Below are positions 19,727 to 29,517 of a DNA stretch of 64,000 nt, in pieces (the first letter of the stretch is position 1; every line of letters starts with the position of its first letter). The position numbers and the translations under genes are program-made. The notes under the pieces were generated by a model that was given only the letters and a program-made list of their open reading frames with translations, was not told the DNA's origin and searched no databases. The stretch covers positions 114,498-178,497 of the forward strand of contig NZ_JAKIHL010000002.1 of NCBI RefSeq assembly GCF_021608135.1, given 5' to 3'. The DNA comes from Microaerobacter geothermalis (lineage in GTDB: Bacteria; Bacillota; Bacilli; DSM-22679).

Positions 19727-20414
19727 GAAGTCCTAAACTAATATAATCCCTATACCCTACTTGGCCGGTTACTTGCAATTGATGGTTTTTCTGGTAAGAC
19801 TTTAACGCAATTTCTGTATATCCGTCAAAAACGCCGTGACAGCCCCCTTTGTAATAACCGGCTGCCCTTAATCGATTTTGAATCAGCATCACCAAAGAAC
19901 CCCTATCTCCTTTAACCAATGTCTTATATTCATTCCAGGAAAACCCAACGATAGGTCCTTCTATGATCACCTTTGTACCGTGCCGAACCAGCGTATAAAG
20001 CTCCTCCACATCTGAATTTCTCATTCTGATGCATCCATGGCTCACGTGATGGCCAATTAGCCATGGTTTGTTGGTTCCGTGAATCCCATAAGTACCCCAG
20101 GGTACATTTAAACCTAACCAACGGGTACCAAAACCGCTTCCCCAATTCTTTGATTTGGTTATGATTTTCCATTGTCCGACAGGTGAAGGAGTAGAGGGGC
20201 TCCCTGGTGCAACGGGGTACTGTTTGACGATTTGGTCCCCTTCCATCAGATAGAGGCGGTTTCTCCACAGATCAATCAATATATATGGAGCACGATCGAT
20301 TTCCTCAGCCATTCCCCTTGACACATAGGATGGAAAAAGGTAAACCATCACAGCTATGGCTACTGCCAAAATGTATCCAATTTTTGAGTACTTTAAGGTA
20401 TTGTCTTTTACCAT
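19719..20414 (-). CDS. L,D-transpeptidase with peptidoglycan-binding domain
   Basis: Cell-wall cross-linking enzyme of the YkuD family. An N-terminal transmembrane or signal segment (about 11-29) is followed by the YkuD domain with HGTNKPWLIGHHVSHGCIRM, giving the catalytic His and Cys128. The last 70 residues form a PG_binding_1-type domain (GSLVMLIQNRLRAAGYYKGG…FDGYTEIALKSYQ). The ATG at 20414 is chosen because GAGG lies 7 bases upstream; a GTG two codons earlier overlaps that site. It may act in the spore or vegetative wall; which one cannot be told. Confidence 0.88.
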   Translation of the reverse strand: MVKDNTLKYSKIGYILAVAIAVMVYLFPSYVSRGMAEEIDRAPYILIDLWRNRLYLMEGDQIVKQYPVAPGSPSTPSPVGQWKIITKSKNWGSGFGTRWLGLNVPWGTYGIHGTNKPWLIGHHVSHGCIRMRNSDVEELYTLVRHGTKVIIEGPIVGFSWNEYKTLVKGDRGSLVMLIQNRLRAAGYYKGGCHGVFDGYTEIALKSYQKNHQLQVTGQVGYRDYISLGLLE

Positions 20415-20531
20415 TGTCACACCTCAACCCAGATCACTACATATATTTTGTCAACGTTGCAGCTGGAATATCCCTTTTTCCATAGGGGGAAAATAGGAAA
20501 GGGAAATTGAAAAGCTACGATGACAATTAAT

Positions 20532-20564
20532 AAAAACGATAGCCGTATTGGCCATCGTTTTTTT
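20532..20564. terminator. Terminator after leuS
   Basis: AAAAACGATAGCC pairs with GGCCATCGTTTTT with a 5-base loop and A/T runs on both sides, 18 bases past the leuS stop. Confidence 0.8.
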
Positions 20565-20581
20565 AATCCAATCATTATTTT

Positions 20582-23044
20582 TTATCCGACCACAATATTC
20601 ACCAATTTGCCGGGTACAACGATTACCTTTCGGATGGTCTTTCCTTCAATTAAGGTTCTTATCCGGTCCTGTTCCAAAACAAGACTTTCTACATCTTCTT
20701 TCGATGCTCCTGTTGGAACAACGGCTTTGTCCCTCACCTTTCCATTGATTTGGACGGCAATCTCCACTTCATCCAGAACCAATGCACCTTCATCATAGGA
20801 AGGCCATTCTTGATCATGGACACTTTCGGCATGACCCATCCGATGCCATAGTTCCTCTGTCATATGGGGGGCAAAGGGAGCTAGCAGCACAATGGACGTT
20901 TCAATGGCCTTAGCCAGAGTTCCTTTATCTCCATTCTCCGGGTAACTGTAAATGGCATTGACCAACTCCATGATCGCGCTGACCGCGGTATTAAAGTTAT
21001 AACGAATATGAATATCATCCGTAACCCTTTTGATGGTCAGATGAATCATCCGATTCAGCTCTTTACTGGCTTCATCGTTTATATTGGGTTCAGTACGGTT
21101 TTCAAACAGATTAAGATGGTTGATCACCATTCTCCAAACCCGTCCCAGAAAGCGGAAACTTCCTTCTACCCCGGAATCGCTCCATTCCAAATCCCGGTCA
21201 GGGGGAGCAGCAAAGAGGATAAATAATCTTCCGGTGTCGGCTCCATATTTCTCAATAATTTCATCAGGGCTAACCACATTTCCCTTTGACTTGGACATCT
21301 TGGCTCCTTCTTTTAATACCATCCCCTGGGTCAAGAGGCTGGTGAAGGGCTCCGTAAAGTTAATCATGCCTGCATCATATAGCACTTTGGTAAAGAATCT
21401 GGAGTAGAGCAAATGTAGAATAGCATGTTCAATTCCGCCTATATATTTGTCAACCGGGAGCCACTTATTGGCCTTCTCCGATTTAAATGGAACCTTTTCG
21501 TTTCTGGCATCGGTATATCTTAAGAAATACCAAGACGAATCGATAAAGGTGTCCATCGTATCCGTTTCTCTTCGGGCTTTCCCGCCACACTCAGGACAAG
21601 TGGTGTGTACAAACGATTCCGAAGTGGTTAGCGGATTTCTTTTTCCGTCAAAAACCACGTCTTCAGGGAGCAGCACCGGCAGCTGATCCTTCGGTACTGG
21701 AACAATTCCACAGTGATCACAATAGATCATTGGGATGGGACAGCCCCAATAACGTTGGCGCGAAATCAACCAATCCCTTAATCGGTAGGATACTGTAGGT
21801 TTTCCTTTTCCCAATTCTTTCAAGTGAAGGCTGATCTGTTTAATGGCGTCCCGGTTGTTCAACCCATCAAACTGGCCCGAACCAACCAATATCCCATCTT
21901 CAACAAAAGCTTCCTTCAAATTTTTATCAAAATCAGCCTGATTCTCCGGCACAATCACGACTTTTATGGGGAGATCGTATTTTTTGGCAAACTGAAAATC
22001 CCTTTCATCATGGGCCGGAACCCCCATAACGGCTCCGGTACCATAATCCATCAATACATAATTTGCAACCCAGATGGGGATTAGATCACCGGTAATGGGA
22101 TGCTTCGCATAGGCTCCTGTGAACAATCCTTCCTTCTCGGCATCGGCTGAGGTGCGGGAAATTTCATTTTCCTTTCTCATTCGTTCCACGAACTGAAGAA
22201 CGTCAGCTTCTGTCTCTTTGCCTTTTATCAATTGTTCGACCAACGGGTGCTCAGGAGCCAATACCATATAGGTAACGCCAAAAAGGGTATCCGGCCTTGT
22301 GGTAAAGACGGAGACTGAATGCTCATTCAGTTCAGGAATTGAAAAAATCACTTCCGCTCCTTCACTTTTTCCAATCCAGTTTTTCTGCATCGTTTTTACT
22401 TTCTCAGGCCAGCCTTCCAACAGTTCTAAATCATTTAAAAGCCTTTCAGCATAGTCGGTAATTTTGAAAAACCATTGCTCCAATTCTTTCTTCGTCACCT
22501 CTGAATCACACCGCCAGCATTTGCCGTCTTCCACCTGTTCATTGGCTAACACAGTGGCACAATCGGGGCACCAATTGACCGGAGCCTTCTTTCTGTAAGC
22601 TAAACCTCTCTCATAGAACAATTGGAACAACCATTGGGTATGTTTATAATAATCAGGGGAGCAGGTCGTTACTTCCCTTTCCCAATCATAACTGACACCC
22701 AGTTTATTTTGCTGTTTTTTCATATAATCAATATTTTCATAGGTCCATTTTGCCGGATTTTCACCAGACTTAATTGCCGCATTTTCTGCCGGAAGTCCAA
22801 AGGCATCCCATCCCATGGGATGGAGTACCTGATAGCCATTCATTTTCTTAAAACGAGCCACCACATCCCCAATAGAATACACCCTCATATGCCCCATATG
22901 CAGTTTTCCCGATGGATAGGGAAACATCTCCAAGCAATAAAAGTTGGGTTTGTCTCCTTGCTCGTTAGTAGCATGGGCATTTGTTTCCTGCCATACCTTC
23001 TGCCACTTCGATTCAATTTGTTTTGGTTGATAGGTTTGTGTCAT
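20582..23044 (-). CDS. leuS: Leucyl-tRNA synthetase
   Basis: Charges tRNA-Leu. Class I signatures: [16 protein letters not shown] with the HIGH-type HMGH at 49-52, and KMSKSKGN about residue 575; the editing domain ([20 protein letters not shown]) lies between them. The zinc-ribbon cysteines [22 protein letters not shown] are complete. About 820 residues, standard. The ATG at 23044 has AAGGGGG 8 bases upstream. It is controlled by a T-box leader. In B. subtilis leuS is not in this cluster; here it sits between the comER side and the yqe genes. Confidence 0.97.
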   Translation of the reverse strand: MTQTYQPKQIESKWQKVWQETNAHATNEQGDKPNFYCLEMFPYPSGKLHMGHMRVYSIGDVVARFKKMNGYQVLHPMGWDAFGLPAENAAIKSGENPAKWTYENIDYMKKQQNKLGVSYDWEREVTTCSPDYYKHTQWLFQLFYERGLAYRKKAPVNWCPDCATVLANEQVEDGKCWRCDSEVTKKELEQWFFKITDYAERLLNDLELLEGWPEKVKTMQKNWIGKSEGAEVIFSIPELNEHSVSVFTTRPDTLFGVTYMVLAPEHPLVEQLIKGKETEADVLQFVERMRKENEISRTSADAEKEGLFTGAYAKHPITGDLIPIWVANYVLMDYGTGAVMGVPAHDERDFQFAKKYDLPIKVVIVPENQADFDKNLKEAFVEDGILVGSGQFDGLNNRDAIKQISLHLKELGKGKPTVSYRLRDWLISRQRYWGCPIPMIYCDHCGIVPVPKDQLPVLLPEDVVFDGKRNPLTTSESFVHTTCPECGGKARRETDTMDTFIDSSWYFLRYTDARNEKVPFKSEKANKWLPVDKYIGGIEHAILHLLYSRFFTKVLYDAGMINFTEPFTSLLTQGMVLKEGAKMSKSKGNVVSPDEIIEKYGADTGRLFILFAAPPDRDLEWSDSGVEGSFRFLGRVWRMVINHLNLFENRTEPNINDEASKELNRMIHLTIKRVTDDIHIRYNFNTAVSAIMELVNAIYSYPENGDKGTLAKAIETSIVLLAPFAPHMTEELWHRMGHAESVHDQEWPSYDEGALVLDEVEIAVQINGKVRDKAVVPTGASKEDVESLVLEQDRIRTLIEGKTIRKVIVVPGKLVNIVVG

Positions 23045-23117
23045 GATCAATTCCCCCTTTGTTCACCATTTTTGCCAGGACACACGTAAAGAAAACTTTG
23101 TGTGTGTGTCAATCCAA

Positions 23118-23385
23118 ATAAAAACCCCCCGCCCTCAGCCATTATGCTAGGGACGAGAGGTTAATCTCGCGGTACCACCCTAATTAGTGTTGGGCATACA
23201 GCCCACACTCACTTTATTTTCCTTAACGCGGATAAGACGATAAAGGGTAATAAGGGTTCCCCTTTACAGCTGGAAGGTGAGTTCATCGGTTCAGATGGCT
23301 GGCTTGCACCGTACGTCAGCTCTCTGATACATCCTAAACGATTACTAATCCTTGTCATCGCTTTTGATAAATCTTCATTTCATTA
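23118..23385 (-). promoter_or_regulatory. T-box leader of leuS
   Basis: On the minus strand the leader has the AGAGAGCTGACGTACGGTGC part of stem I, a specifier region GAACTCACC with the Leu codon CTC (23279-23281), the T-box GGGTGGTACCGCG (23168-23180), and a terminator made of CCCTAGC…GCTGAGGG followed by a G run and TTTTT (23120-23156). Uncharged tRNA-Leu pairing at the specifier and T-box would favour the antiterminator and allow leuS transcription. Transcript start not located. Confidence 0.92.
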
Positions 23386-23445
23386 AACTGTCATGAATCA
23401 TCGGATAAATTTAGTTATGATTATATGCAAAAAAGTCGTATATTG

Positions 23446-24198
23446 TCAACGGATGTCACGTATTTTTTTTGCCTTATAAAATATTCTTTCCGTTTTCCCT
23501 GTTGGAGGTTGATCGGAAAAGTCAGCCGTACAGGAAAGAAATCCGAACCCTGCCTCCTCTAACCAACCAATGACAGACTCCATGGGGTAGGCCCGTTGAA
23601 AATGGACTTCCTCCCATCTTCGATACAGGTTCTCTTTTTCCTTTACAAAAAAAATAAGTTCATGCTCAACCATCAAATGTTGCATTCCATGACAATTCCA
23701 TATGTAAGTTACATCGTCCTCAACCCATGTAAACGTGCGGCCGGCAAACTCCTCTTTAATTTTATATGGGGTATGCATATCAAATAGGAACAATCCTCCT
23801 GTGACTAATCCAAGATTGGTTTGACGAAAAACCGATTGAATATCTTCTTCTTTAAGAAGATAATTGAAGGAGTCACAAAAAGAAAAAACGACGTCTGCCT
23901 GTCGGGGTAATGTCCATTTTCTCATATCCTGTTGAAACAGAGAGAGATCAATCCGTACTTCATCCGCTTTTTCTTTCGCAACGGCCAGCATATCTTCGGA
24001 CAGATCAATACCGGTTACAGAATAACCCATTCTTGACAAAGGAATGGAAATCGAACCAGTTCCACATCCCAAATCTACCAAGTGCTGAAAGGGGCCTTCC
24101 TCTTTTTTTAATGCTTGGAGGAGAAACTGAACCCATTGTTCATATGGTGCATCCTTCATCAGTTGATCATAAATATAGGCCATTTTTTTATACGCCAT
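23446..24198 (-). CDS. yqeM: YqeM, class I SAM-dependent methyltransferase
   Basis: Methyltransferase fold: motif I LVDLGCGTGSISIPLSRMG (about 40-58), then VTGIDLSEDMLAVA and ADVVFSFCDSFNYL. The substrate is unknown for the family. The ATG at 24198 has AGGAG 7 bases upstream; 34 more in-frame codons upstream overlap rsfS and are unlikely to be used. It follows rsfS by 10 bases and ends the yqeG-to-yqeM run, matching the B. subtilis order. About 250 residues. Confidence 0.9.
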   Translation of the reverse strand: MAYKKMAYIYDQLMKDAPYEQWVQFLLQALKKEEGPFQHLVDLGCGTGSISIPLSRMGYSVTGIDLSEDMLAVAKEKADEVRIDLSLFQQDMRKWTLPRQADVVFSFCDSFNYLLKEEDIQSVFRQTNLGLVTGGLFLFDMHTPYKIKEEFAGRTFTWVEDDVTYIWNCHGMQHLMVEHELIFFVKEKENLYRRWEEVHFQRAYPMESVIGWLEEAGFGFLSCTADFSDQPPTGKTERIFYKAKKIRDIR

Positions 24199-24208
24199 TT
24201 TTGTTCTC

Positions 24209-24559
24209 CTATTTTGCTGCAAATTCCACCTGTTTGGCGTCTCCCCAAAAACGCTCCAGATTGTAGAATTCTCTTTCTTCCCGATGAAAAACATGGACAA
24301 CTACATCCCCCAGATCCACTAAGACCCATCTCGCATCATCATATCCTTCCATTCCGCGTACAGGCACTTGATGTTGGCCCATTTTTTGCTTAATGGCAGC
24401 AGCAATGGCCTGAACCTGGGTTTCTGAATTTCCGTGACATATGACAAAATAATCAGCGATAACCGATAATCCCCGAATATCCAAAATCACAATCTTCTGT
24501 GCTTTTTTTTCGTCAGCGGCTTCAGCAACGGCCAGTGCAATCTCTTTCTCACTCAACAA
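24209..24559 (-). CDS. rsfS: Ribosomal silencing factor RsfS
   Basis: Binds L14 of the large ribosomal subunit and blocks subunit joining in starved cells. The chain has the family segments ADYFVICHGNSETQVQAI, YDDARWVLVDLGDVVVHVF and YNLERFWGDA. A TTG start at 24559 is chosen: AAAGGAGG lies 9 bases upstream and the coding region then overlaps the yqeK stop by 11 bases. An ATG at 24580 would place the ribosome binding site inside the gene. A second TTG at 24556 is also possible. Confidence 0.92.
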   Translation of the reverse strand: MLSEKEIALAVAEAADEKKAQKIVILDIRGLSVIADYFVICHGNSETQVQAIAAAIKQKMGQHQVPVRGMEGYDDARWVLVDLGDVVVHVFHREEREFYNLERFWGDAKQVEFAAK

Positions 24560-25130
24560 TCGGTAAAACCTCCTTTTCATCCAATAGGTGATTCCTTGCC
24601 AATAAAGTTAAGGGATACACCTTCTGACCTTGTTTTATTAAGAATACAATCGTCTGATCCAATGCCTTCAACAAAGCTTGATTTAGATCTTGTCCAGCTA
24701 TCTCCCTTACTTCCTCCACTCCTGGGAAATGACGACCCGGCTCAATATAATCCGCCAGCCAGATGATTTTTTCCAACAAACTCATATTTGCTCTTCCGGA
24801 AGTATGGTATCGGACGGCAGTGATTACCTCTTCATCTTTTATATGAAACAGCTCTTGAACCACTTCAGCCGCAACAGGGCCGTGCCATAGCTGTTTATTA
24901 TAATTTAAAAGTTCCTGGGGTAATCCCCTTTCTACAATCACTCTTATCAACTGTTCATCGGTCCAATATTTGGCATAATCATGGAGTATTGCTGCCAATT
25001 CAGCCTTTTTGGGGTCTGCCCCAAACCGTTTCGCCAAAATCTTGGCAGTCTCAACAACTCCAAGGGTGTGCTGGTAGCGGTGTTCTGTCATCTGCTCTCT
25101 TACTTTCACCAATAGCTCCTGATTATCCAT
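24549..25130 (-). CDS. yqeK: YqeK, HD-domain Ap4A hydrolase family
   Basis: HD-superfamily phosphohydrolase; the family splits diadenosine tetraphosphate symmetrically. Metal ligands are visible as H in YQHTLGVV, HD in AAILHDYAKYW and H in VRYHTSG, with D in WLADYIEPGR. GGAGG lies 8 bases before the ATG, inside the end of nadD; the two genes overlap by 8 bases. 193 residues, as in B. subtilis. Confidence 0.92.
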   Translation of the reverse strand: MDNQELLVKVREQMTEHRYQHTLGVVETAKILAKRFGADPKKAELAAILHDYAKYWTDEQLIRVIVERGLPQELLNYNKQLWHGPVAAEVVQELFHIKDEEVITAVRYHTSGRANMSLLEKIIWLADYIEPGRHFPGVEEVREIAGQDLNQALLKALDQTIVFLIKQGQKVYPLTLLARNHLLDEKEVLPIVE

Positions 25131-25701
25131 ACAATCCCTCCTCCTCTATATACTGTTTCACTGCATCGGGAACAAGGTATTGAATGGAAAACCCCCTTTT
25201 TATCCATCGGCGAATAAGAGAGGATGATATGTCAAGCTGAGGAACTTCAACGATTTCCAGGTGCAGGTCGGAGACTCCATGATCCAAGGTAAATCCGGGT
25301 CTTTGGGTTCCTACAAATCGCACCATTTTCTTCAATTCATCAATCCTGTGCCAGTGGGACAAATATTCCACCATATCTCCGCCCAGGATAAAATAAAACT
25401 GAATATCGGGATAACGGCGGTTTAATTCATCCATGGTATCCACAGTAAATGAAGGGCCTTCCCGTTCAAACTCCAACAGGCATATTTTCCATTTTGGATG
25501 GGTGGAAATGGCTCTCCTGAGCATTTTCAGGCGGTGTTCACCTGAAGCCATCTCCGACTCATCTTTATGTGGAGGATGATTTGAGGGTAAAAACCAGCCT
25601 TCATCCAACCCCAATTGATGACATGCCTGCTCCATCACGACCAGATGGGCCACATGTACGGGATTAAAGCTACCTCCCATTAAACCCACTTTTTTTTTCA
25701 T
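25123..25701 (-). CDS. nadD: Nicotinate-nucleotide adenylyltransferase
   Basis: Forms deamido-NAD from nicotinate mononucleotide and ATP in NAD synthesis. Nucleotidyltransferase motif GGSFNPVHVAH at residues 9-19, LPSNHPPHKD, and the C-terminal ISSSLIRRW corresponding to the ISSTxIR signature. The yqeI gene that stands between aroE and nadD in B. subtilis is missing here, with only 37 bases between them. Confidence 0.95.
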   Translation of the reverse strand: MKKKVGLMGGSFNPVHVAHLVVMEQACHQLGLDEGWFLPSNHPPHKDESEMASGEHRLKMLRRAISTHPKWKICLLEFEREGPSFTVDTMDELNRRYPDIQFYFILGGDMVEYLSHWHRIDELKKMVRFVGTQRPGFTLDHGVSDLHLEIVEVPQLDISSSLIRRWIKRGFSIQYLVPDAVKQYIEEEGLYG

Positions 25702-25738
25702 CCTGATCTCCCCTTGTACAAATCAGCATATCCATTCT

Positions 25739-26581
25739 CTATTTTAACAATTCCTGTAAAACCGTCTCCCGCATCAACGAAATGGGAGCTTCTTTGCCTG
25801 TCCACAATTGAAAGGCAAGAGCTCCTTGATAGATAAACATTCCTAACCCTTTATGTATGGAAGCGCCCCTTTTCTCAGCTTCGATGAGAAGCTTAGTTTC
25901 CATCGGATTATAGATCAAGTCACTTACCAATAAATTGGAATGGAGCAAGTCAGGAGATATGGGAATCTCTTCGATATTTGGAAACATCCCGACGGATGTG
26001 GTGTTAACCACTACAGCCACCTGCTGAATGACTGAGGGGATTTCTGCCCAGGATATATCATCCGCTTTTGAAAGGGACTGAAGAGATTGCGCCAATTGCT
26101 TTCCCTTTTCCGGGGTGCGGTTGGCAATCCATAATTGCTCTGCACCTTCGAGCGCAAGGGAGACAGAGATGGCTCTGGCCGCTCCACCAGCCCCAAGAAT
26201 AAGGATTTTCTTCCCTGTGATTTCAATTCCTGTTTCTTCTTTTAAAGATTGGACGTACCCCCGGCCATCAGTATTATACCCTATTAGTCTTCCATTCTCG
26301 TTTACCACCGTATTGACTGCGCCAATCAAAGAAGCTTCCTGATCAATTTCGTCAAGATAGGGAAGAATGGCTACTTTGTGGGGGATCGTCACATTCACAC
26401 CCCGAAAACCTAATCCCCGTATTCCCCTCACAGCATCAGACAGTTTAGAGGGTTCTACGGAAAATGACCCGTATCGAAAATTTAATTGCAGGGATTGAAA
26501 GGCTTTGTTATGCATCTGTGGGGAGAGGGAATGCCTGACTGGAAATCCCAATACCCCGGTCATGATTGTATGGCTATCCAT
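25739..26581 (-). CDS. aroE: Shikimate dehydrogenase
   Basis: NADPH-dependent reduction of 3-dehydroshikimate in aromatic amino acid synthesis. Shikimate-binding SLSPQMHN (about 18-25), catalytic Lys in NVTIPHK, the nucleotide-binding loop ILGAGGAARAIS and a C-terminal KGLGMFIYQGALAF. AAAGGAGG lies 7 bases before the ATG. 280 residues. Confidence 0.95.
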   Translation of the reverse strand: MDSHTIMTGVLGFPVRHSLSPQMHNKAFQSLQLNFRYGSFSVEPSKLSDAVRGIRGLGFRGVNVTIPHKVAILPYLDEIDQEASLIGAVNTVVNENGRLIGYNTDGRGYVQSLKEETGIEITGKKILILGAGGAARAISVSLALEGAEQLWIANRTPEKGKQLAQSLQSLSKADDISWAEIPSVIQQVAVVVNTTSVGMFPNIEEIPISPDLLHSNLLVSDLIYNPMETKLLIEAEKRGASIHKGLGMFIYQGALAFQLWTGKEAPISLMRETVLQELLK

Positions 26582-26662
26582 TCCTTTTCCTCCTTTCCCA
26601 CTTTGTAATAAGTTCGAAGGCTATCCTTTGTAAATTCTCTGGTTCCACATCGTTTTTTCGTA

Positions 26663-27808
26663 TTAAAGAAGGGAATCCCTTAGAAATACTCCAATTCCCT
26701 TCGGAGCACAGATTCGGATAGATCCTCCCGTTCCTTTTATGGAAATCCATCCTAATCCTGAAATCACCACATCCTGACTTTCTTTCCTTAACGGAAACTC
26801 ATGAGATAGCATTTCTGGCAATTTTTTTATGGACTCTGGGGAAGGAGGATTCAACATTTCTCCCAGATGTTTTTGATAAATTTCGTCCGCCCTTTCCAAT
26901 TTGGTCCGATGGATGGGTACCCCATTAGACACATAACAAACGAAGGAATGCCTCCCCCCTGACATATAGTCTATTCTGACTAAGCCACCCAAGAATAAGG
27001 TTTGTCCGGCATTCAGCTGATAAATGGTTGGGTTAATTCTTTTACTAGGCATTACCAATTTTAAGTCTTTGGGTGCCAAGTAATAACTCATTTGTTCCTT
27101 ATTAATAATACCGGGAGTATCAAACAAAGAGCTTTGCTCATCCAGAGGAATTTCAATCATTCCCAGAGTGGTTCCTGGAAAATGGGAAGTGGTGATCTCA
27201 ACCTCCCCTGTTTCATCGCTATAATCATGAAGAAGGCGATTAATCAAAGTGGATTTTCCTACATTGGTGATTCCCACCACATAAACATCCCGTCCATCTC
27301 TCCATTTTTCCATGGCGTTAACCAACTCATCAATTCCTTGACCTTTAGCAGCACTGATTAAAACCGCATCCACAATCTGCAGGCCCCATTCCTTTGATTG
27401 CCTTCTCATCCACTGCTTTACCCGATTTACATTTATCGCCTTTGGCAGAAGATCCACTTTGTTTCCAACCAGGAGAACCGGGTTATTCCCTACATGCCGC
27501 TGCAATCCCCGAAGCCAGCTTCCATGAAAATCGAAAATATCCACTACTTGAACAATAAGACCTTGGCTTGTTCCAATTTGCTGCAGGATTTTTAAGAAAT
27601 CATCTTCCCCAAGAGTCACCTGAGGAGCCTCGTTGTAATGTTTAATCCGGAAGCATCGCTTACAAACCACTTCTTCCTTATGCAACGCCCCACCGGGTAC
27701 ATATCCTGGAAGCCGTTCATTTTCCGTTTGCAGGGGAATACCGCAGCCGGAACAATATTTTTGTTTTGTATAATCTGTCATCTCTTTCACCGAATCTATT
27801 CCTCCCAT
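26663..27808 (-). CDS. yqeH: YqeH, circularly permuted GTPase for 30S assembly
   Basis: Ribosome-biogenesis GTPase. A zinc finger at the N-terminus (CSGCGIPLQ…VCKRCFRIKHY) is followed by a GTPase domain with motifs in permuted order: NKVDLLP (G4), SAAKGQG (G5), then GITNVGKSTLINRL (G1) and DTPGI (G3). A C-terminal beta domain follows. The ATG at 27808 with AAGGGG 9 bases upstream is preferred; this overlaps yqeG by 13 bases. The matching order in B. subtilis is yqeG-yqeH-aroE. Confidence 0.94.
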   Translation of the reverse strand: MGGIDSVKEMTDYTKQKYCSGCGIPLQTENERLPGYVPGGALHKEEVVCKRCFRIKHYNEAPQVTLGEDDFLKILQQIGTSQGLIVQVVDIFDFHGSWLRGLQRHVGNNPVLLVGNKVDLLPKAINVNRVKQWMRRQSKEWGLQIVDAVLISAAKGQGIDELVNAMEKWRDGRDVYVVGITNVGKSTLINRLLHDYSDETGEVEITTSHFPGTTLGMIEIPLDEQSSLFDTPGIINKEQMSYYLAPKDLKLVMPSKRINPTIYQLNAGQTLFLGGLVRIDYMSGGRHSFVCYVSNGVPIHRTKLERADEIYQKHLGEMLNPPSPESIKKLPEMLSHEFPLRKESQDVVISGLGWISIKGTGGSIRICAPKGIGVFLRDSLL

Positions 27809-28311
27809 GGAATCATCCCCTTTTTTCTTAACCAAGACAAAACTGCTCTTTCCATCATACGATTAAATTTCGTAATAAAACCATCATTATGGGCAACAGG
27901 GACGACTAAGATGGTATAGAAACCAAGTCTGTTTCCTCCTAATATGTCTGTAAACAGCTGATCACCGATCACAACTGTTTCATTTATCTGTGTCTGCATT
28001 TGATTGAGCGCCTCTTTAAAGGAAGAAAGGGTGGGTTTTTTTGCCCGATGAATGTAAGGAATCCCAAGGGGATGAGCAAAAGCGGAAACTCTGTTTTTAT
28101 TATTATTGGAAACAATGATTACCTTAAATCCTAATTCCTGAAGTTGGTTCACCCAATCCACTAGCTTAGGGGTGGCAACTGGCCTGTCCCATTCCACAAG
28201 GGTATTATCCAAATCAGTAATGATTCCCTTTACTCCTCTTTTCTTTAAGGCGACAAGATCAATATCATATACAGATTTTACATGTAAATCAGGTATCAAT
28301 TTTTTTAGCAC
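27796..28311 (-). CDS. yqeG: YqeG, HAD-family phosphatase
   Basis: HAD superfamily IIIA phosphatase with the nucleophile motif DLDNTLVEWD, IIVSNNNKNRV (motif II Ser) and the acidic VIGDQLFTDILGGN (motif III). The substrate is unsettled. A GTG start at 28311, after AGAGGTG, lines up with the known B. subtilis N-terminus (MLK…); an ATG 11 codons upstream at 28344 is an alternative. First gene of the yqe run. Confidence 0.9.
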   Translation of the reverse strand: MLKKLIPDLHVKSVYDIDLVALKKRGVKGIITDLDNTLVEWDRPVATPKLVDWVNQLQELGFKVIIVSNNNKNRVSAFAHPLGIPYIHRAKKPTLSSFKEALNQMQTQINETVVIGDQLFTDILGGNRLGFYTILVVPVAHNDGFITKFNRMMERAVLSWLRKKGMIPWEE

Positions 28312-28516
28312 TGGGCACCTCTGATCTCCGTCCAAATCGTTCATTATTCAGGAAGTTCAGTTTTCTGATAGCTTGAAAACTGGGTGTAATTCTTTCGTTT
28401 CGTCTATACAGAGAGTTGTTATCATGCAACTTTTCGGCAATAACTATACCATATTTCACCTTTCAAGTGCAAAGGGAGAGTGAATCCAATGACATGAAAT
28501 CATCAGATAGAATAAA

Positions 28517-28558
28517 GAAAAGGCGGTTTTCCCGTTGGAAAAGAAACCGCCTCTTTTT
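28517..28558. terminator. Terminator after opuAC
   Basis: AAAGGCGGTTT pairs with AAACCGCCTCTTT, with A/T runs at both sides. It ends the opuA operon (minus strand). The rest of 28312-28597 holds no gene I can support; it must contain the yqeG promoter. Confidence 0.75.
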
Positions 28559-28597
28559 CAAGTTACATCATCATAATTCTTACTATTCCTTGTCGGT

Positions 28598-29503
28598 TTA
28601 TTTCTTTTTCAAATCTTCTATGGAATTGATGTCCATATAAGCAGGTACAACCAGCCCAATTTTTGTCCCTTTCAAGTTGGGACCTAAATCTTCAAACTGT
28701 CCTTTAAATTTTTCATAGTAGTCGGCATGGGTGGTCGGAAGCCATGCCGCAACCATAGCATCCGCATCACCATTCGCAACTCCTGCCCACATGGGGCCTG
28801 CTTCTACCTGCATCATTTCTACCTTATACCCTAACTTATTCTCTAATACATATTTTACGACATTGGTACTGGCGATTTCAGAGTCCCAAGCCACGTAAGC
28901 CAATGTAATAGTCTCTCCGCTCACCGGAGTTATCCCTTCGATCCACTGGTTTACTTTATCTTCGTTTTCACTAACCCATTTAGCTGCTGCATCAGCTTCC
29001 TTTGTTCCGCTTTGTATGTCTACCATCACCTTGGCCATGTCATCCGGCGTCCAATTGAAATTGTCCAAAAATTGATAGGCTGATGGAGCATCATCTTTCA
29101 ATCCTTTGCGAACAATCGTATTAATCTCCTCTTCGGCACCATAAATCCCCTTCGGGTCTTCCAGATACTTCAAATCAAATTTTGCAAATTTCCAGTGGGG
29201 GGTCCATCCGGTTACAATAATAGGCTCCTTTGCATCATATGCCTTTTGCAAAGCTGCAGCCATCGCAGTTCCTGAACCTTCAACCAACTCCCAATTTTCC
29301 AATCCATATTCTTCAATGACCTTGGCAGTCGCCTTCATTAAACCGGCCCCTGGATCAATTCCAATGATTTTGTAATCTACTTGATCCCCTACGAATGTTG
29401 AACCCGCTTCGTCGGAGCTATCCTGACTTTTGGAACACCCCATCACGATAAGCGATAAAGCTAAAACCCCCACAAGTACAAAAAAACTTCTTTTTTTGAA
29501 CAA
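28598..29503 (-). CDS. opuAC: Glycine betaine-binding lipoprotein
   Basis: Receptor of the OpuA osmoprotectant importer. Lipoprotein signal with lipobox VMGC (Cys23), then an OpuAC/ProX-type substrate-binding fold: VDYKIIGIDPGAGLMKAT, WELVEGSGTAMAAAL, VTGWTPHWKF (aromatic residues that cage the betaine headgroup) and VAAWLPTTHADYY. About 300 residues. Last gene of opuAA-opuAB-opuAC, with 14 bases before it. Confidence 0.94.
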   Translation of the reverse strand: MFKKRSFFVLVGVLALSLIVMGCSKSQDSSDEAGSTFVGDQVDYKIIGIDPGAGLMKATAKVIEEYGLENWELVEGSGTAMAAALQKAYDAKEPIIVTGWTPHWKFAKFDLKYLEDPKGIYGAEEEINTIVRKGLKDDAPSAYQFLDNFNWTPDDMAKVMVDIQSGTKEADAAAKWVSENEDKVNQWIEGITPVSGETITLAYVAWDSEIASTNVVKYVLENKLGYKVEMMQVEAGPMWAGVANGDADAMVAAWLPTTHADYYEKFKGQFEDLGPNLKGTKIGLVVPAYMDINSIEDLKKK

Positions 29504-29517
29504 CCTGCTTCGCCTCC

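Noticed and set aside
28416..28640. Plus-strand frame in the yqeG-opuAC spacer
   Set aside because: It crosses the terminator hairpin and ends inside opuAC; no ribosome binding site or recognisable product.
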